A stretch of DNA of 64,000 nucleotides, from the NCBI GenBank assembly GCA_029582165.1, contig CM055874.1, positions 33,665,383 through 33,729,382 on the forward strand, in the 5' to 3' direction. A model generated the notes under the pieces. It saw only the letters and a list, made by a program, of their open reading frames with translations. It did no database searches and was not told the DNA's origin. The position numbers were made by a program, and so were the translations under genes. Of this stretch, positions 1 through 10,502 are shown piece by piece (the stretch's first letter is position 1; each line of letters starts with the position of its first letter). Source of the DNA: Portulaca oleracea (taxonomy: Eukaryota; Streptophyta; Magnoliopsida; Caryophyllales; Portulacaceae).

Positions 1-1700
1 AGGGGAGGATGAAGTATTCCAAGCTCCATACTTCTCCCTTATCACCCAAGCCAAGAGGGTAGCATCAAATCACACCCAAGAGAAGGTCCAATTTCCTCGG
101 AACTCGGAGCCCATAAGCTCATGTCGGTCGTCCTATGGATCTGCCGCGAGCCCCTTTATGTGGCTCGAGAGCGTTCTGTTTATTCCATATTTTGCATGAT
201 TTTACCCCTTTATTCTAGGGATTTTTGCTTATTTTTAATAATTAAGTTAGGATTATTATTATGTTTATACTCATTTTACAAGTTTACTATATTTCATTCA
301 ATTTTATCATTTTTATTATTGTTATTAGAAATTGAAGCAAAACTATTAAAAATTGAAAATAAAATAAAAACTCCTAATATTGCCAAATCCATCCCTTGGC
401 CTATCTCTCCTTTTTTATCTGCCCAGCCCAAATCCTCTTGCTCTCAGCTGCCCACATGACCCGACCCAATAATCCTAACCTTGACCCTTTTCCCCCCTCT
501 TCACTTGGCCGAATTCCCCTAGCCAAAAGCCCAAAACCCTATTTCTTATCTCATTTTTCCCTTCTCTGTTTCTCGTTCTTCCTCCCTCTGATTCTTCTTC
601 TTCATCCCTCTCTCTCTGCCAAACCCCCACCAAACTCCATCTCACTCTCTTCTCCATCTCCTTCTCTCTTCTCTCCATCTCATCTCACCTCAATCTCAAC
701 TCTTTTCTATTTCTCACGATTTCTCTCATCCCTCACTCACTCTTTCCCTTTTCTTGTTATGACAATTCGACGAAAGGAGTAGAGAAAAGTACGATTTTGG
801 AGCTTCCTCAAACCACCATCACTACGCATACACCACCACCATCTTCGCCTCTAACCATCTGAATTCATCTCCACGGTCTAAATTGAAGGAAAATTGACGA
901 CCAAGATGGAAGGATGAAGCTGAGGTTCAAGCAAAAAAGAGAAGGAAGAGGCCGGATTTGGGGTTTATGGTTGGTTTCGGGGAAGGTGACGCCCCAAGGC
1001 CTCCATCTTTAGGGTTAGTGTTTAGGTATATTTTAGCTTTAGATTACTGTTTTATTCTTTGTTTTAATCTGTATTCGCAGACGTTATAATTGATTCCTTA
1101 TGATATTCAATTGTGGGATTAATCTGGGTGTTGATTTTACTCTATTTGGATCTTAATTTTGTGTGTGAACTTGTGTGTGCTTTTGCCATCCCCTGTCACT
1201 GGTCGATTCTTCTGCTATCTTTCTCTCTGTTTCTTTTTTATTTTGCATCCCCCCTTTGGTTCGCCTGTCTCTGTCTTGGTCCCCTCCCCTCCCTTGTTCC
1301 TATTTTCTTTTCTTTTGTTTTTCCTTCGGTCAAATAGTCATTAGGCAGCATCATTGTTTTGGTAGTATTGCTTCATTAGTCTAAGTTAGATAGTTTCTTT
1401 AGGGTTTTCAGTGGGTTAATTTAGATGAGCCAATACTTTAGGCTCTTGAGTCAGTTCTTAGGGTTAGTAATCGAGTCTTTTGGGTCTATTTCTGTTTAGA
1501 TTTAGGTTTATTAGGGTCTGTTAAGCAAGTATTTCTAGGGTCAGTGGTTGTTGAGCCAGTGGTTGTTAAGTCAATTTAGGTTGAGTCTCATTAGGGCTTG
1601 GTAATGGTTGGCTTGAGTCCTTGCTTAGGTCAGTCCTTGAGTCATTTGGGTTAGTTTAGGGTCTTTGATTAGGTTAAGTCTACTACCTAATATGATTAGT
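1..1700. other. Intergenic tract, retroelement-like, no intact gene
   Basis: No reading frame here has recognisable protein similarity. The stretch is C/T-rich around 390-760 and then becomes a string of short imperfect repeats of the type TTAGGGTT/GAGTCA (about 1380-1700). The general texture resembles the LTR or untranslated leader of a Ty3/gypsy element, but I found no primer-binding site, polypurine tract or terminal TG...CA pair, so this is only an impression. The window edge may cut an element. Confidence 0.35.
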
Positions 1701-1716
1701 GGCTAGGGTTCTTTAC

Positions 1717-2039
1717 ACTATGTTTGGGAGGAGAGTTAAAATAGAGAGTAGGGGTTTATGGGAGTAAAGGATGTGAGGATATGGGAGGGTTCATAAGGGT
1801 AAACTACTTACCCCTGCTTGAGAGAACAATTTGGAGAGTTCATAAGAGTAAAATATTAATTGACATATTTACCCTTTCATATATATTATATGTAATTCAA
1901 TATAATACCCATACATTTTCTCTAATACCCATTCTCTTTCTACCCTCTCTCTCTCTCTCTCTATCTATCTCGACCCCTTCCCCCCCCCCCCCCCATCCTC
2001 TCTCTTTTATCTCTTCCTCTCTCTACCCCTTCCCTCAAT

Positions 2040-2112
<73 letters not shown>

Positions 2113-2160
2113 TGTGTAAGAGAGAGACAGAGAGATGAGAGAGAGAGTGATGTGTGTGTA

Positions 2161-2198
<38 letters not shown>

Positions 2199-2552
2199 TG
2201 ATGTGTGTGTATGTGCGTGTGTGCGAGAGAGAGAGAGAGACAAAGACAGAGACAGAGAGAGTTGCAGAGAGAGATGGATGTGTGTGTGTTATGATTCAAG
2301 TAGGGTTAAGGGTAATATGGTCATTTTCTATTTTATGTATGTTACAATCTAATTAAACTCTTCCTTACACCCCAAATTGGGGTGTAAGAAAAATAAGAGT
2401 CAAAGGGGGTAAAGGGGGGTAAATTTTACTCCCCTTTAATCTCCCTTACCCTCTCTCACTCCCTTCCCAAGCAGGAGTAGGTAAGGTCGTAAGGGTAAGC
2501 ACCCTTCTTAACCCCCCTAACCCCCCTTACCCTCCTCCCAAGTATACCATTA
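1717..2552. mobile_element. Candidate inverted-repeat element with microsatellite core
   Basis: The left end (TGTTTGGGAGGAG near 1722) recurs inverted at the right end (CTCCTCCCAAGTA near 2533-2546). A second matching block lies inside: AAGGGTAAACTACTTACCCCTGCTTG (1795-1820, given in two parts here: AAGGGTAAACTACTTA and CCCCTGCTTG) is mirrored at about 2460-2510. The middle is almost pure simple repeat. The phrase GATTAGTGGCTAGGGTTC occurs just left of the element (about 1695) and again to the right (about 2585), so local duplication surrounds it. Target duplication could not be fixed, so the superfamily is not assigned. Confidence 0.45.
1940..2300. repeat. Compound microsatellite (CT)n, poly-C, (GA)n, (GT)n
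   Basis: A CT run (about 1946-1966), a C run (1981-1994), then long GA runs (2042-2110 and 2171-2200) interrupted by GT/TATG runs (2111-2170 and 2200-2222). Frames through it encode only alternating Arg-Glu or Ser-Leu type repeats and are not genes. Confidence 0.95.
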
Positions 2553-2633
2553 GGGTTAGGGGGTGATTAAGGGCTCTAACAGGTGATTAGTGGCTAGGGT
2601 TCTTTAGAGTTAGGGGATGATTAAGGGCTCTAG

Positions 2634-2655
2634 AGTTTAGGGTTTAGGGTTTAGG
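2634..2655 (+). repeat. Short interstitial telomere-type repeat
   Basis: About three tandem copies of the plant telomere unit TTTAGGG lie at the edge of a TTAGGG-rich tract. The array is too short to claim a former chromosome end. It may be part of the surrounding repeat texture. Confidence 0.5.
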
Positions 2656-2659
2656 CTTA

Positions 2660-3190
2660 GTGAATTAGGGGTTAATAAGGGGAGAAATATAATTTCCACC
2701 TTATTCTTTCCTTCAAGTGGGGTGAATTAAGATCCGAGAGCTCCTTAATTCACTAACCACTTGTTAGGAACAATAAGGATGGAATAGTTAGTTATATTCT
2801 CATGACAGTGAGTATAGGCCTAACTATAGATCTTTTACAAACTTAACCCTCGGGATCCATGGTAGATCTTGAGGTAGCCAATCCAAGCGTCCCTTGAGAA
2901 AGGGAGCTTGGTGGGTTTATCCTAGCAAAAGTCTCATATTATTTATCCTACATTTTTGTCTCTTAACCACATAACCCAAATAACTATGAATCCGTTAGTT
3001 CCCTAAAACCCTAGAAACCCTTTTTCTTCTTTATTTGTGGTTTTAATTGTGTCTTATTATTTGATTTCAAAACCTCTCAAAGATCATGAGATTTAGACCT
3101 AGTATGTGAGAGCTCGATAGGACTTTTAGGTTTGGAAGCCTCAACTCCCTGAAAGAGAACGATAAAAACCGGGTGCTAAGCCCACTAAAC
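2660..3190. other. Intergenic tract, nothing recognised
   Basis: AT-moderate sequence without an extended coding frame, terminal repeats or RNA-like structure that I can identify. It may belong to the same retroelement as the following CpG-rich tract. Confidence 0.4.
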
Positions 3191-4180
3191 ACGTTCACCC
3201 ACCCTGAGGGTTTTTGGTCGTCCACTTCCGAGGGTGGTTGGTTGTTTTGTCATCAAGGAGAGGGTTAAAATTCACTTTGAGCTTAGAGGCGTCGCGACCG
3301 TGACACCAGCGTCACACCTGTGACAGTCCTTGGACAAAATGACATTTGGGAGCAGGTTAAACGCCGCGTCCGTGGCAAGCATGTCACGACCGCGACAGCA
3401 CGAGTCACAACTGCGACAAGTTTGTCAAGACCGTGACATTCCCCCAAGAATTTTGGGATGAGACACATGTCGCGCCCGCGATCCTTTGGTCGTGCCCGTG
3501 ACCCCGTGTTCGTTAGATGTTGGGATCGAAAAATAGCCTGGGGTCACGAGCGCGGCCTCCATTGCCACGGTCGCAACCACCCTAAGGTCACAACTGAGAC
3601 CTTGCTGAAGACATCTTACCCAGATTCTCCTCGAGCTAGGTCATGCTGGTGACTCGAGTGTCGCGCCCGCGACGATTTTGGAGACTTCAGTTGTCGTGGT
3701 CGCGACCTTCCATGTTGCGGCCACGACGAGTTCGGGAAGTCGGGTTTTGCCCCTCCCGTGATGAAATGTAAAGCCTCCCTAGGAGGGCATTTAATGTATT
3801 TAGCATGGGTCTTTTGTCATTTGATCCTTAGCTCCCTTTCTTCCCCCTCATTGTATTTAACCATTTACAATGGTTTGGAAGATGCATTGATTACACATAT
3901 ATGCAAAAGCCGAGTTTTCTCTCAAGTTCTCTCTACTTCAAGCCTTGCTTACTTTAACCTCAATCAAATTGTGGTAGTGTTCAAGTCAAATATTTTGAGG
4001 AATTGTTGTATCCTTTATCAATTCTTGGTGGGTTTGATAGTTCTTGGGTTGTGGTTCTTCTCTACCCCAAATCCATATCTATTATGGGAAGCATCCATCC
4101 TAGGGTTTTGTTGTGTTATTCATCATCTTCATCATCAAGTTCATCAACTCAAGCATCCATCTCCACCATGGCATCCTTTA
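3190..4180 (+). repeat. Retroelement-like (LTR?) fragment with repeated GTCGCGACCGCGAC-type motif
   Basis: Between about 3290 and 3735 a quasi-palindromic CpG-rich motif with consensus near TGTCGCGACCGCGACA occurs a dozen or more times in varied form, for example near 3290, 3381, 3423, 3467, 3658, 3691 and 3714. It is followed by a TATTTAA promoter-like site (3845-3851) and a pyrimidine-rich stretch. This arrangement is like an LTR with a motif array upstream of its promoter, but neither LTR end is defined. No coding potential is visible. Confidence 0.4.
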
Positions 4181-4521
4181 CATACAATTGCCACTCAACT
4201 TTCTGAAAAAAGTCAAAAAATGTCACTCAACTTTTCCCAAAAGTAAAAAATACCAGTAACATCAATTAAAATAGAAAACATTTTCACTATCTTTCATTTA
4301 TTTAGAATAATATATAAAACTATTCAAGTTTCTAATGAAGATTCCCTAGAAAATAAAATTTTATTTATAAATCATGTAATTGTAAATTATTTTTTTTACA
4401 ATTAGGATTTTATACAATAATATTTTTATTTACCTTCTCTTTGTTAAATTTTATTTCATATTTTATGCTTAAAACATCATAATAATATTCTCTCCATGAA
4501 TTATTCTCTGTCACATTTGCC

Positions 4522-4561
4522 ATATATATATGTGTGTGTGTGTGTGCGCGCGCGCGCGCGT
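4522..4561. repeat. (AT)n(GT)n(GC)n microsatellite
   Basis: Alternating purine-pyrimidine run passing from AT through GT to GC steps inside element A. It is of a type prone to Z-DNA formation and length change. Confidence 0.9.
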
Positions 4562-4908
4562 ATATTTAGAGTAAACTAACTATTTGTAGAAATAATAATA
4601 TTATAGTTACAACATATGGATCATGACCTTATCAAAATATTTGTATAATAAATGAACTATCTGTACAAATAACATAGATTGTTTCATCACTTGTCAAGAT
4701 GATTAAGTGTAATAAAATGTTTTCACATAAATCTATTTATGTTATAGTTTTTCAAATATACTATTTAGATAGTCAATATTAAACAAATGCTTGCAAGTCA
4801 TAATCGTAAAAAAGTTAATTTACAATTACATGATTTATTAACAAGATTTTTATTTGTTTTTGCGAATCTCCATTGAAACATGAATATTTTTATATATTAA
4901 TTTAAATA

Positions 4909-6186
4909 GGAAAATTGGAATCTAATAAACCAACCTTTGAGGGTTCTTTGAAATAACGAACCAACCTTACAAATTAATTTACAACGAACCCACCTTAACA
5001 TGTTAATTTTTCTAACGAACCTCCGGCGAATCCCACATGCCGGAAAGCTGATGTGGCGGTGTTTTAGCCAAAAAAAAAGGAAAATTATTTTTTTGCTGAA
5101 TTGGATTAAATAAATCAACTTTTTCTTTTTTTTTAAAATCCACCTCAACTTTAATCCCCTTTTTCTTTCTCTCTCTCCTCTCTCTTTCTTCTCTCTCCTC
5201 TCTCTCTCTATATCACCCCACCCCACCCCACCCCAGCCCACCCATCCATTCCCCCCGACCTATCCCCCCCAACCCCCACCCTCTCACCATCGCCACCCTA
5301 ACCACCGCCGCCGCCACCATCATCCTCATCACCACCTCCACCTCCACCACCACCACCATCGTCATCATCACCACCACCACCACCATCCTCCATCATCATC
5401 ATCCTCATCACCACCTCCACTTCCACCACCACCACCATCACCATCATCATCATCACCGCCACCTTGACCATCGCCACCACCACGGGCTACGATCGGCGCG
5501 CCACCAGACCGTGAGGGTGATGGTGATGGTGATGGTGATGGTGATGGTGATGGTGGTGGAGGTGGAGGTGGTGATGAGGATGATGATGATGGAGGATGGT
5601 GGTGATGATGATGATGGTGGTGGTGGTGGTGGTGGAGGTGGAGGTGGAGGTAGAGGTGGAGGTGGTGATGAGGATGATGACGATGGAGGGTGGTGGTGGT
5701 GGTGATGATGATGATGGTGATGGTGGTGGTGGTGGAGGTGGTGATGAGGATGATGGTGATGGTGGTGGTGGCGGCGGCAGAGGTGAGGGTGGCGGTGGTG
5801 GCGGCGGTGGTGAGGGTGGCGGTGGTGAGAGGGTGGGGGTTGGGGGGATGGGTCGGGGGGATGGGTGGGTTGGGTGAAAGAGAGAGAGAGAGAGAGAGGA
5901 GAGAGAAGAGAGAGAGGAGAGAGAGAGAGAAAGAAAAAGGGGATTAAAGTTGAGGTGGATTTTAAAAAAAAGAAAAGGTTGATTTATTTAATCCAATTCA
6001 GCAAAAAAAAATTCCTTTTTTTTTTGGCTAAAACACCGCCACGTCAGCTTTCCGGCATGTGGGGTTCGCCGGAGGTTCGTTAGAAAAATTAACATGTTAA
6101 GGTGGGTTCGTTGTAAATTAATTTGTAAGGTTGGTTCGTTATTTCAAAGGACCCTCAAAGGTTGGTTTATTAGATTCCAATTTCCC
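4909..6186. mobile_element. Foldback / MULE-type non-autonomous element C with 9-bp target duplication
   Basis: The two ends are near-perfect inverted copies (GGAAAATTGGAATCTAATAA at 4909, its complement ending at 6186). The match continues inward for more than 300 bp through landmarks such as AACATGTTAA, GCCGGAAAGCTGA and TTTAATCCAATTCAGC. Flanking it is the direct repeat ATTTAAATA at 4900-4908 and 6187-6195. A 9-bp duplication with long inverted repeats is the hallmark of Mutator-like elements. The core is also palindromic: CCACCATCATC-type repeats (5285-5480) face GGTGGTGATGAGG-type repeats (5510-5830) around a short spacer at about 5484-5509. No transposase is encoded. Confidence 0.85.
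5285..5870. repeat. Inverted pair of imperfect CCACCATCATC / GGTGGTGATGA minisatellites
   Basis: Trinucleotide-based arrays, CCA/CATC on the left and GGTGGA/GATGAT on the right, are complements of each other. They form the loop-proximal part of element C. Long frames across them are low-complexity Val/Met/Gly/Asp artefacts. Confidence 0.9.
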
Positions 6187-6536
6187 ATTTAAATAAATGA
6201 AAGATAGTGAATTTTTTTCTATTTTTAATTGATGGTAGTGGTATTGTTTTATTTTTTGAAAAAGTTGAGTAGCATTTTTTACTTTTTTTTAGAAAATTGA
6301 GTGGTATTTTTATCCTACCAAACTAATAACCGATTGGTTCAGTGACAATTTGGAAGGTTCAGTGACATTATTGGTTACTTTTAAAAAAATCAATGACATT
6401 TTTAACTGAAATAAAAAATTAAAGTAACATTTTTATTCAAACACTCAAATAATATGATTTTCTTTTCAACACAAAAATGATATTGTAATTGCATTACCGA
6501 AAGCAATTCAAATATTTATTTACTAATTCTTATAAA

Positions 6537-7037
6537 AGTGCCTGCACAAAAATACCCATAAACTTTCCAAAATAGTCAAAAATGTCACTCAACATTCCAA
6601 AAATGTCAAAAATGTACTCAATTTTTCCAAAAAGTCAAAAACGTCATTACCATAAACTAAAATAGAAAAAAATGGCATTAGCTTTCATTTATTTGAATTA
6701 ATATATAAAAATAGTTAAGTTTCAACTAGAGATTCGCTAGTAAATAAAAATTTTAATTTGTTTATAAATCATGTAATTGTAAATTTATTTTTTTTTATGA
6801 TTAGAATTTTATATAGTAATGTTGACCTTTTTATTTTTTCTCTATAAAATTTTATTTTATTTTATTTCGTAGTTTATTCTTAAAATATTTATAATAATAT
6901 TCTCTCTATGGCTTGTTCACTGTCACCTTTGTCTTACTATAATTTGTAATACATCACTTTAACGTTGAATTATATATATAATTGTTGAGATTTACTCTTC
7001 TCACCTACCCACCTAAACCTTCTTCCAACCGGATCCG

Positions 7038-7112
<75 letters not shown>

Positions 7113-7642
7113 ATTTAACGTTAAACTTTATAGTAAGAAAAAGGTGATAGAGAACAAGTCATAAAGAAAATATTATTATAAATATTTTAATAATAAAATA
7201 AGAAATAAATAAAATAAATTTTTATAGAGAAAACATAAAAAAAATTCAACATTACTATATAAAATCCTAATTTGTAAAAAAAATTTACAATTGCATAATT
7301 TATAAGCAAAATTTTTATTTTCTGGTGAATCTTCAGTTGAAATTAAATATTTTTATATATTAATTTAAATAAATGAAAGCTAGTGAATTTTTTTTATTTT
7401 ATTTGATGGCAGTGACATTTTTGATGTTATGGGAATTGAAAGTTGTGTGACATTTTTGACATTTTTGGAAAGTTGAGTGACATTTTTGTATAAGTTATCT
7501 TTTAACCGGTTCACAGCCAGTAGATTTCAGTGGCATTTTTTACTATTTTAGAAAGTTAAGTGGCGATAATAACAGTTTGTAAAATATAATGACATTTTTT
7601 ATTATTTTAGAAAGTTTAGTGGCACTTTTTTATCAAGCACTC
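6537..7642. mobile_element. Long terminal-inverted-repeat element B with 10-11 bp target duplication
   Basis: The left arm (AGTGCCTGCACAAAAATAC onward) pairs with the right arm ending in CAAGCACT. The arms share blocks such as AAATGTCACTCAAC, CTTTCATTTATTT, TAAATCATGTAATTG and AATAATATTCTCTCTATG, and are inverted around an AT microsatellite. The direct repeat ATTCTTATAAA flanks the element at 6526-6536 and 7643-7653. Sequence is clearly related to element A, so A and B are two insertions of one MULE-like MITE family about 100 bp apart. It is non-coding. Confidence 0.75.
7037..7107. repeat. (AT)n microsatellite in the centre of element B
   Basis: About 35 uninterrupted AT dinucleotides at the loop between the two arms of element B, a likely site of replication slippage and cruciform formation. 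Confidence 0.95.
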
Positions 7643-7654
7643 ATTCTTATAAAT

Positions 7655-8241
7655 ATAAAGTACGCCCAAATCATATATGAGATGCATCATTTGAAAAGTT
7701 TCGAGTCTTGCACATGCGCCCACATAGCCTTTACATGTGGGTAATCTCAGCTTCAACTTACAAAGTGTGGTCCTTTAATTTTTTTCTTTGGCAAATTATA
7801 TTATTGTTGGAACATGATGTCCTACTCTATCCGCCACGAAAATCGTTATTTACAAGTTGTAGAATTTTAAATTTTTAATGGAGTAGGAAAAGCATATTGT
7901 CGAAATCATCAAAAAGAAAATATGGTATTATCAATCTGAGTGGGCCTTTATCATGCCATATCCATCGTTGGTTCGAGTTGCTAGTGACAAATTTTCCTAA
8001 CTAGGCAACAATAATGTCACCGGAATCAATAATTCAGGGTGGAGGTTAATGTTATTTTGTAATTAATCTTTTCAGCAAATTTTGTAATTAAATTTTAGGC
8101 CAAACCATTTCACTTAATAATTATTAAAAAATGATGATCATAAGCGAGTCTTTGAAGTTCTTTGATGTGATTTTTTAGTATGAATTTAGCTAATGCATAT
8201 AATTCATGGGAGAACATATATCACGCTTAACCATCGGAATG
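7655..8241. other. AT-rich intergenic DNA, nothing recognised
   Basis: No frame of useful length, no terminal repeats and no RNA-gene signature that I can see. Confidence 0.4.
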
Positions 8242-8249
8242 ATCTAGAG

Positions 8250-8862
8250 TAGGGATGATAATGGGTCATGGACCCGCCCCAGACCCGCCCAGTCTGGGTC
8301 CAAAAATTTTAGACTCATTGAGTTTGGGTCGGGTCTGGGACCACTAAAAAAATAGCGGGTCCAGGTCTAGGCACGGACCCGAGGACCCAATGCAATGACC
8401 CGTCAAATTGTATATTTATATAATGAAAACCCTAGTATATTTGTATTCTTAGAGTTGTATAGTGCGATAATGACAAATTTTTTTTTTTTAACATTTTAAG
8501 TTGTATAATTGCATTTTTAGAGTTGATGCGTGGATGATTTTTGTAATGTTTTTATATTGAATTTTGCTCATAGCCTCTTACATTGAACTAGATATTTTTA
8601 TTATGTTGAAAATATGTGTAATTAAATAGAATAGTTATTATTATACAATTACGCACATATAAAATTAACCCGAAACATTGATAAATATAGTAAAAAATAC
8701 ATGGGAGTATTGGGCCCAATAAGGACCCGTTATGGACCCGTGGACCCGCGGACCCGGCGAGTCCGGGTCCATTTTTTGGGACCCACCGGGTCCGAGGCGG
8801 TCCGTCCAAAAATTAATGGTCCGGTCTAATTGGACCGCCTCTGCACTCCATTGCCATCCCTA
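8250..8862. mobile_element. hAT-type MITE with 8-bp target duplication
   Basis: Ends TAGGGATGATAATGG (8250) and the complement of TAGGGATGGCAATGG (ending 8862) form terminal inverted repeats. The flanks ATCTAGAG (8242-8249) and ATTTAGAG (8863-8870) match at 7 of 8 positions, the duplication length expected for hAT elements. The subterminal GGGTC/GACCC-rich parts (8260-8400, 8710-8830) are also in inverted orientation. It is non-coding. Confidence 0.75.
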
Positions 8863-9040
8863 ATTTAGAGAGAATGGGAAAAGAAATATATATTAGATAT
8901 ACCTGAAGTTTATACTGTAAGTTTTTTTTTAAATGAACACTCTCACACTAATTAGAGTGAACATGTACAACCTAATTAATATCTGTAAGTGAGCAATTAT
9001 ATATTTGGAGCACAACTCAAGGAACACCTAATAAATTGCA

Positions 9041-9376
9041 AAAAACGGTTCGGATGTTCCTCAATATTTGGGGAAACTATTTTTCGGTACCACAACTTTT
9101 CAAAACTCATTTTAAGGTACCCTTAATTTTTGGATTAGTAATTATTAGGTGATTTTTCGGTTATCAATTTTATTAAATGACCGAAATACCGTTCTTCCAT
9201 TCTTGAAAAAATACCCTTGAAGAAGAAGAATAAGGGTATCTCGGTCACTTAATAAAATTAATGGCCGGAAAAACACCAAATAATTATTAACCCAAAAATT
9301 AAGAGTAACTCAAAATGAGTTTTGAAAAGTAAAATAAGTTTCCCCAAATATTCGGGTGCCTCCAGGTAATTTTTTG
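9041..9376. mobile_element. Palindromic MITE with 11-bp direct flanks
   Basis: Almost the whole element folds on itself: AATATTTGGGGAAAC (about 9062) pairs with GTTTCCCCAAATATT (about 9340), and TTTTCAAAACTCATTTT pairs with AAAATGAGTTTTGAAAAG. The flanking direct repeat AATAAATTGCA is exact at 9030-9040 and 9377-9387. Duplication length suggests a MULE-type element. Subtracting a few bases for chance matches would leave 9-11 bp. Confidence 0.75.
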
Positions 9377-9465
9377 AATAAATTGCATTGTCCTCCGATT
9401 GTTTCATTTTCTTTTTCTATGGTTACTTTGTTTCTCATCCCTCTCCCCTGTAACAAAGTACCATG

Positions 9466-9982
9466 TAGACCTATCAATCTTTGACCCGCCCCGAACCCGC
9501 CCAAGATTTTTGTGTTTTGAACATGATTTGCTCGACCCGAACCCGAAATATACCGAACCCAAAAAACCCGAAAATTAGCGGATCAAACCCGACCAGCCTA
9601 TTTGACCCGAAAACTTGATTTTTTGACGTTCAAATCTATTAGAATTTGTGAATTTTTGTTGGAATTCACGACTATTAAACTATAACCGCAACTCATTCAT
9701 ATGTTATTTCTCTAATTTAAGTTGAAACATAATTACACTAATCTATCGGTACTAGATGATAATCGTATTTTATTATGTATATTATACCAAAAATAATATT
9801 TAGAGATAAATTTTTTAAAAGAAAAGGCGGAAAAAGGTCGCAATTATAACCCGTTGGGTTGACCCAAAACCGAATACACCGTCCTTATTTACCCGAACTC
9901 GAAATACATCCGATCTGTATTTACCCGAACCCGATATACAATCGACCCATAACACGCCTACTCGCCCGAATTGACAGGTTTA
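9466..9982. mobile_element. hAT-like MITE, TAGACCTATCAAT...ATTGACAGGTTTA
   Basis: Terminal inverted repeats TAGACCTATCAATC / complement of TAAACCTGTCAATT, with subterminal CCCGAACCC-type repeats on both sides. This is a common plant hAT-related non-autonomous type as I know it. I could not find a convincing 8-bp duplication, so the ends may be off by a few bases. Confidence 0.55.
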
Positions 9983-9989
9983 GTCATGG

Positions 9990-10153
9990 GCGGATCACCA
10001 TAGTAAGTGGGGGTGGCCATGGCCACCCATAGGCCAACCAAAAAATTAATTTTTTAGAGAAATTAAATGTAAAAATTATGAGTTAGTTTCCTCATGTGAG
10101 TGTAGTAGTATAGTGGACACCCTTATTTCTAACATCTAGATCCGCGCTGGGTC
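9990..10153. other. Short intergenic stretch before the retrocopy
   Basis: No feature recognised apart from the target-duplication copy that begins at 10154. Confidence 0.4.
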
Positions 10154-10169
10154 TAGTACCATGTTACTC
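10154..10169. repeat. Target-site duplication, left copy (16 bp)
   Basis: TAGTACCATGTTACTC lies directly before a run of 15 T. An identical 16-mer lies at 36352-36367. Together they bracket the TPR retrocopy and everything later inserted into it. Confidence 0.85.
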
Positions 10170-10184
10170 TTTTTTTTTTTTTTT
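10170..10184 (-). other. Poly(A) tail of the retrocopy (poly(T) on the + strand)
   Basis: Fifteen T residues directly abut the left 16-bp duplication. On the minus strand this is a poly(A) tail at the 3' end of the TPR-gene copy, the signature of LINE-mediated retroposition. Confidence 0.8.
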
Positions 10185-10502
10185 GGTAGCGTAGATAGAG
10201 TACAAAAATAAAGACATCATCAAGGAAGGGCTCGTCTCTTGGTCCTCTTGGCTAGAGACCGTGCTTCCTTAATGCTAGTTTTCTTGTTAAGGATAAAAAC
10301 AAACATCTAAATTAAAAAAACATTGTCGATAACGGATATCTTGGTCTTCGCAGAACGACTTCGATCTTTTGGCGCCCTCATCCTCCATTTTGAGACGGCA
10401 CTTCGATTGGACTTCGGTGGCTTGGAAAAGATTCCTCTCTGGCATCTTCCGCTTCATCCCTGCAGCACATTCTTTGAAACCATTAGGAGTTGATTGCCCA
10501 CC
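10185..10502 (-). other. 3' untranslated part of the TPR retrocopy
   Basis: About 318 bp between the stop codon and the poly(A) run. No other feature is seen. Confidence 0.6.

Larger units (their letters stand above)
4185..6450. mobile_element. Long terminal-inverted-repeat element A, split by element C
   Basis: The left arm (about 4185-4510) reappears inverted as 4800-4900 plus 6187-6311. The shared landmarks are CACTCAACTTTCTGAAAA, CTTTCATTTATTT and ATAATATATAAAA. The right arm continues outward to a GAGTGTTTGAATAAAAATG-type end near 6448, which resembles the terminus of element B. The left outer end is less clear and may be truncated. It has no coding capacity. Element C sits inside the right arm and carries its own target duplication, so A was there first. 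Confidence 0.55.

Noticed and set aside
396..782. A 128-residue Ser/Pro/Leu-rich frame and its antisense shadow
   Set aside because: Translation of a C/T-rich tract with skewed composition in all frames. No domain.
2007..2352. Several overlapping frames of 78-93 residues on both strands
   Set aside because: They translate GA/GT microsatellites into Arg-Glu or Ser-Leu-Thr-His repeats. No composition or domain supports a gene.
2634..2655. Idea that the telomere-type repeats mark a chromosome-fusion point
   Set aside because: Only about three units inside a generally TTAGGG-rich tract. This is not distinguishable from local repeat drift.
5298..5947. Frames rich in Val, Met, Gly and Asp on both strands
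   Set aside because: They are translations of the GGT/GAT minisatellite in the foldback element.
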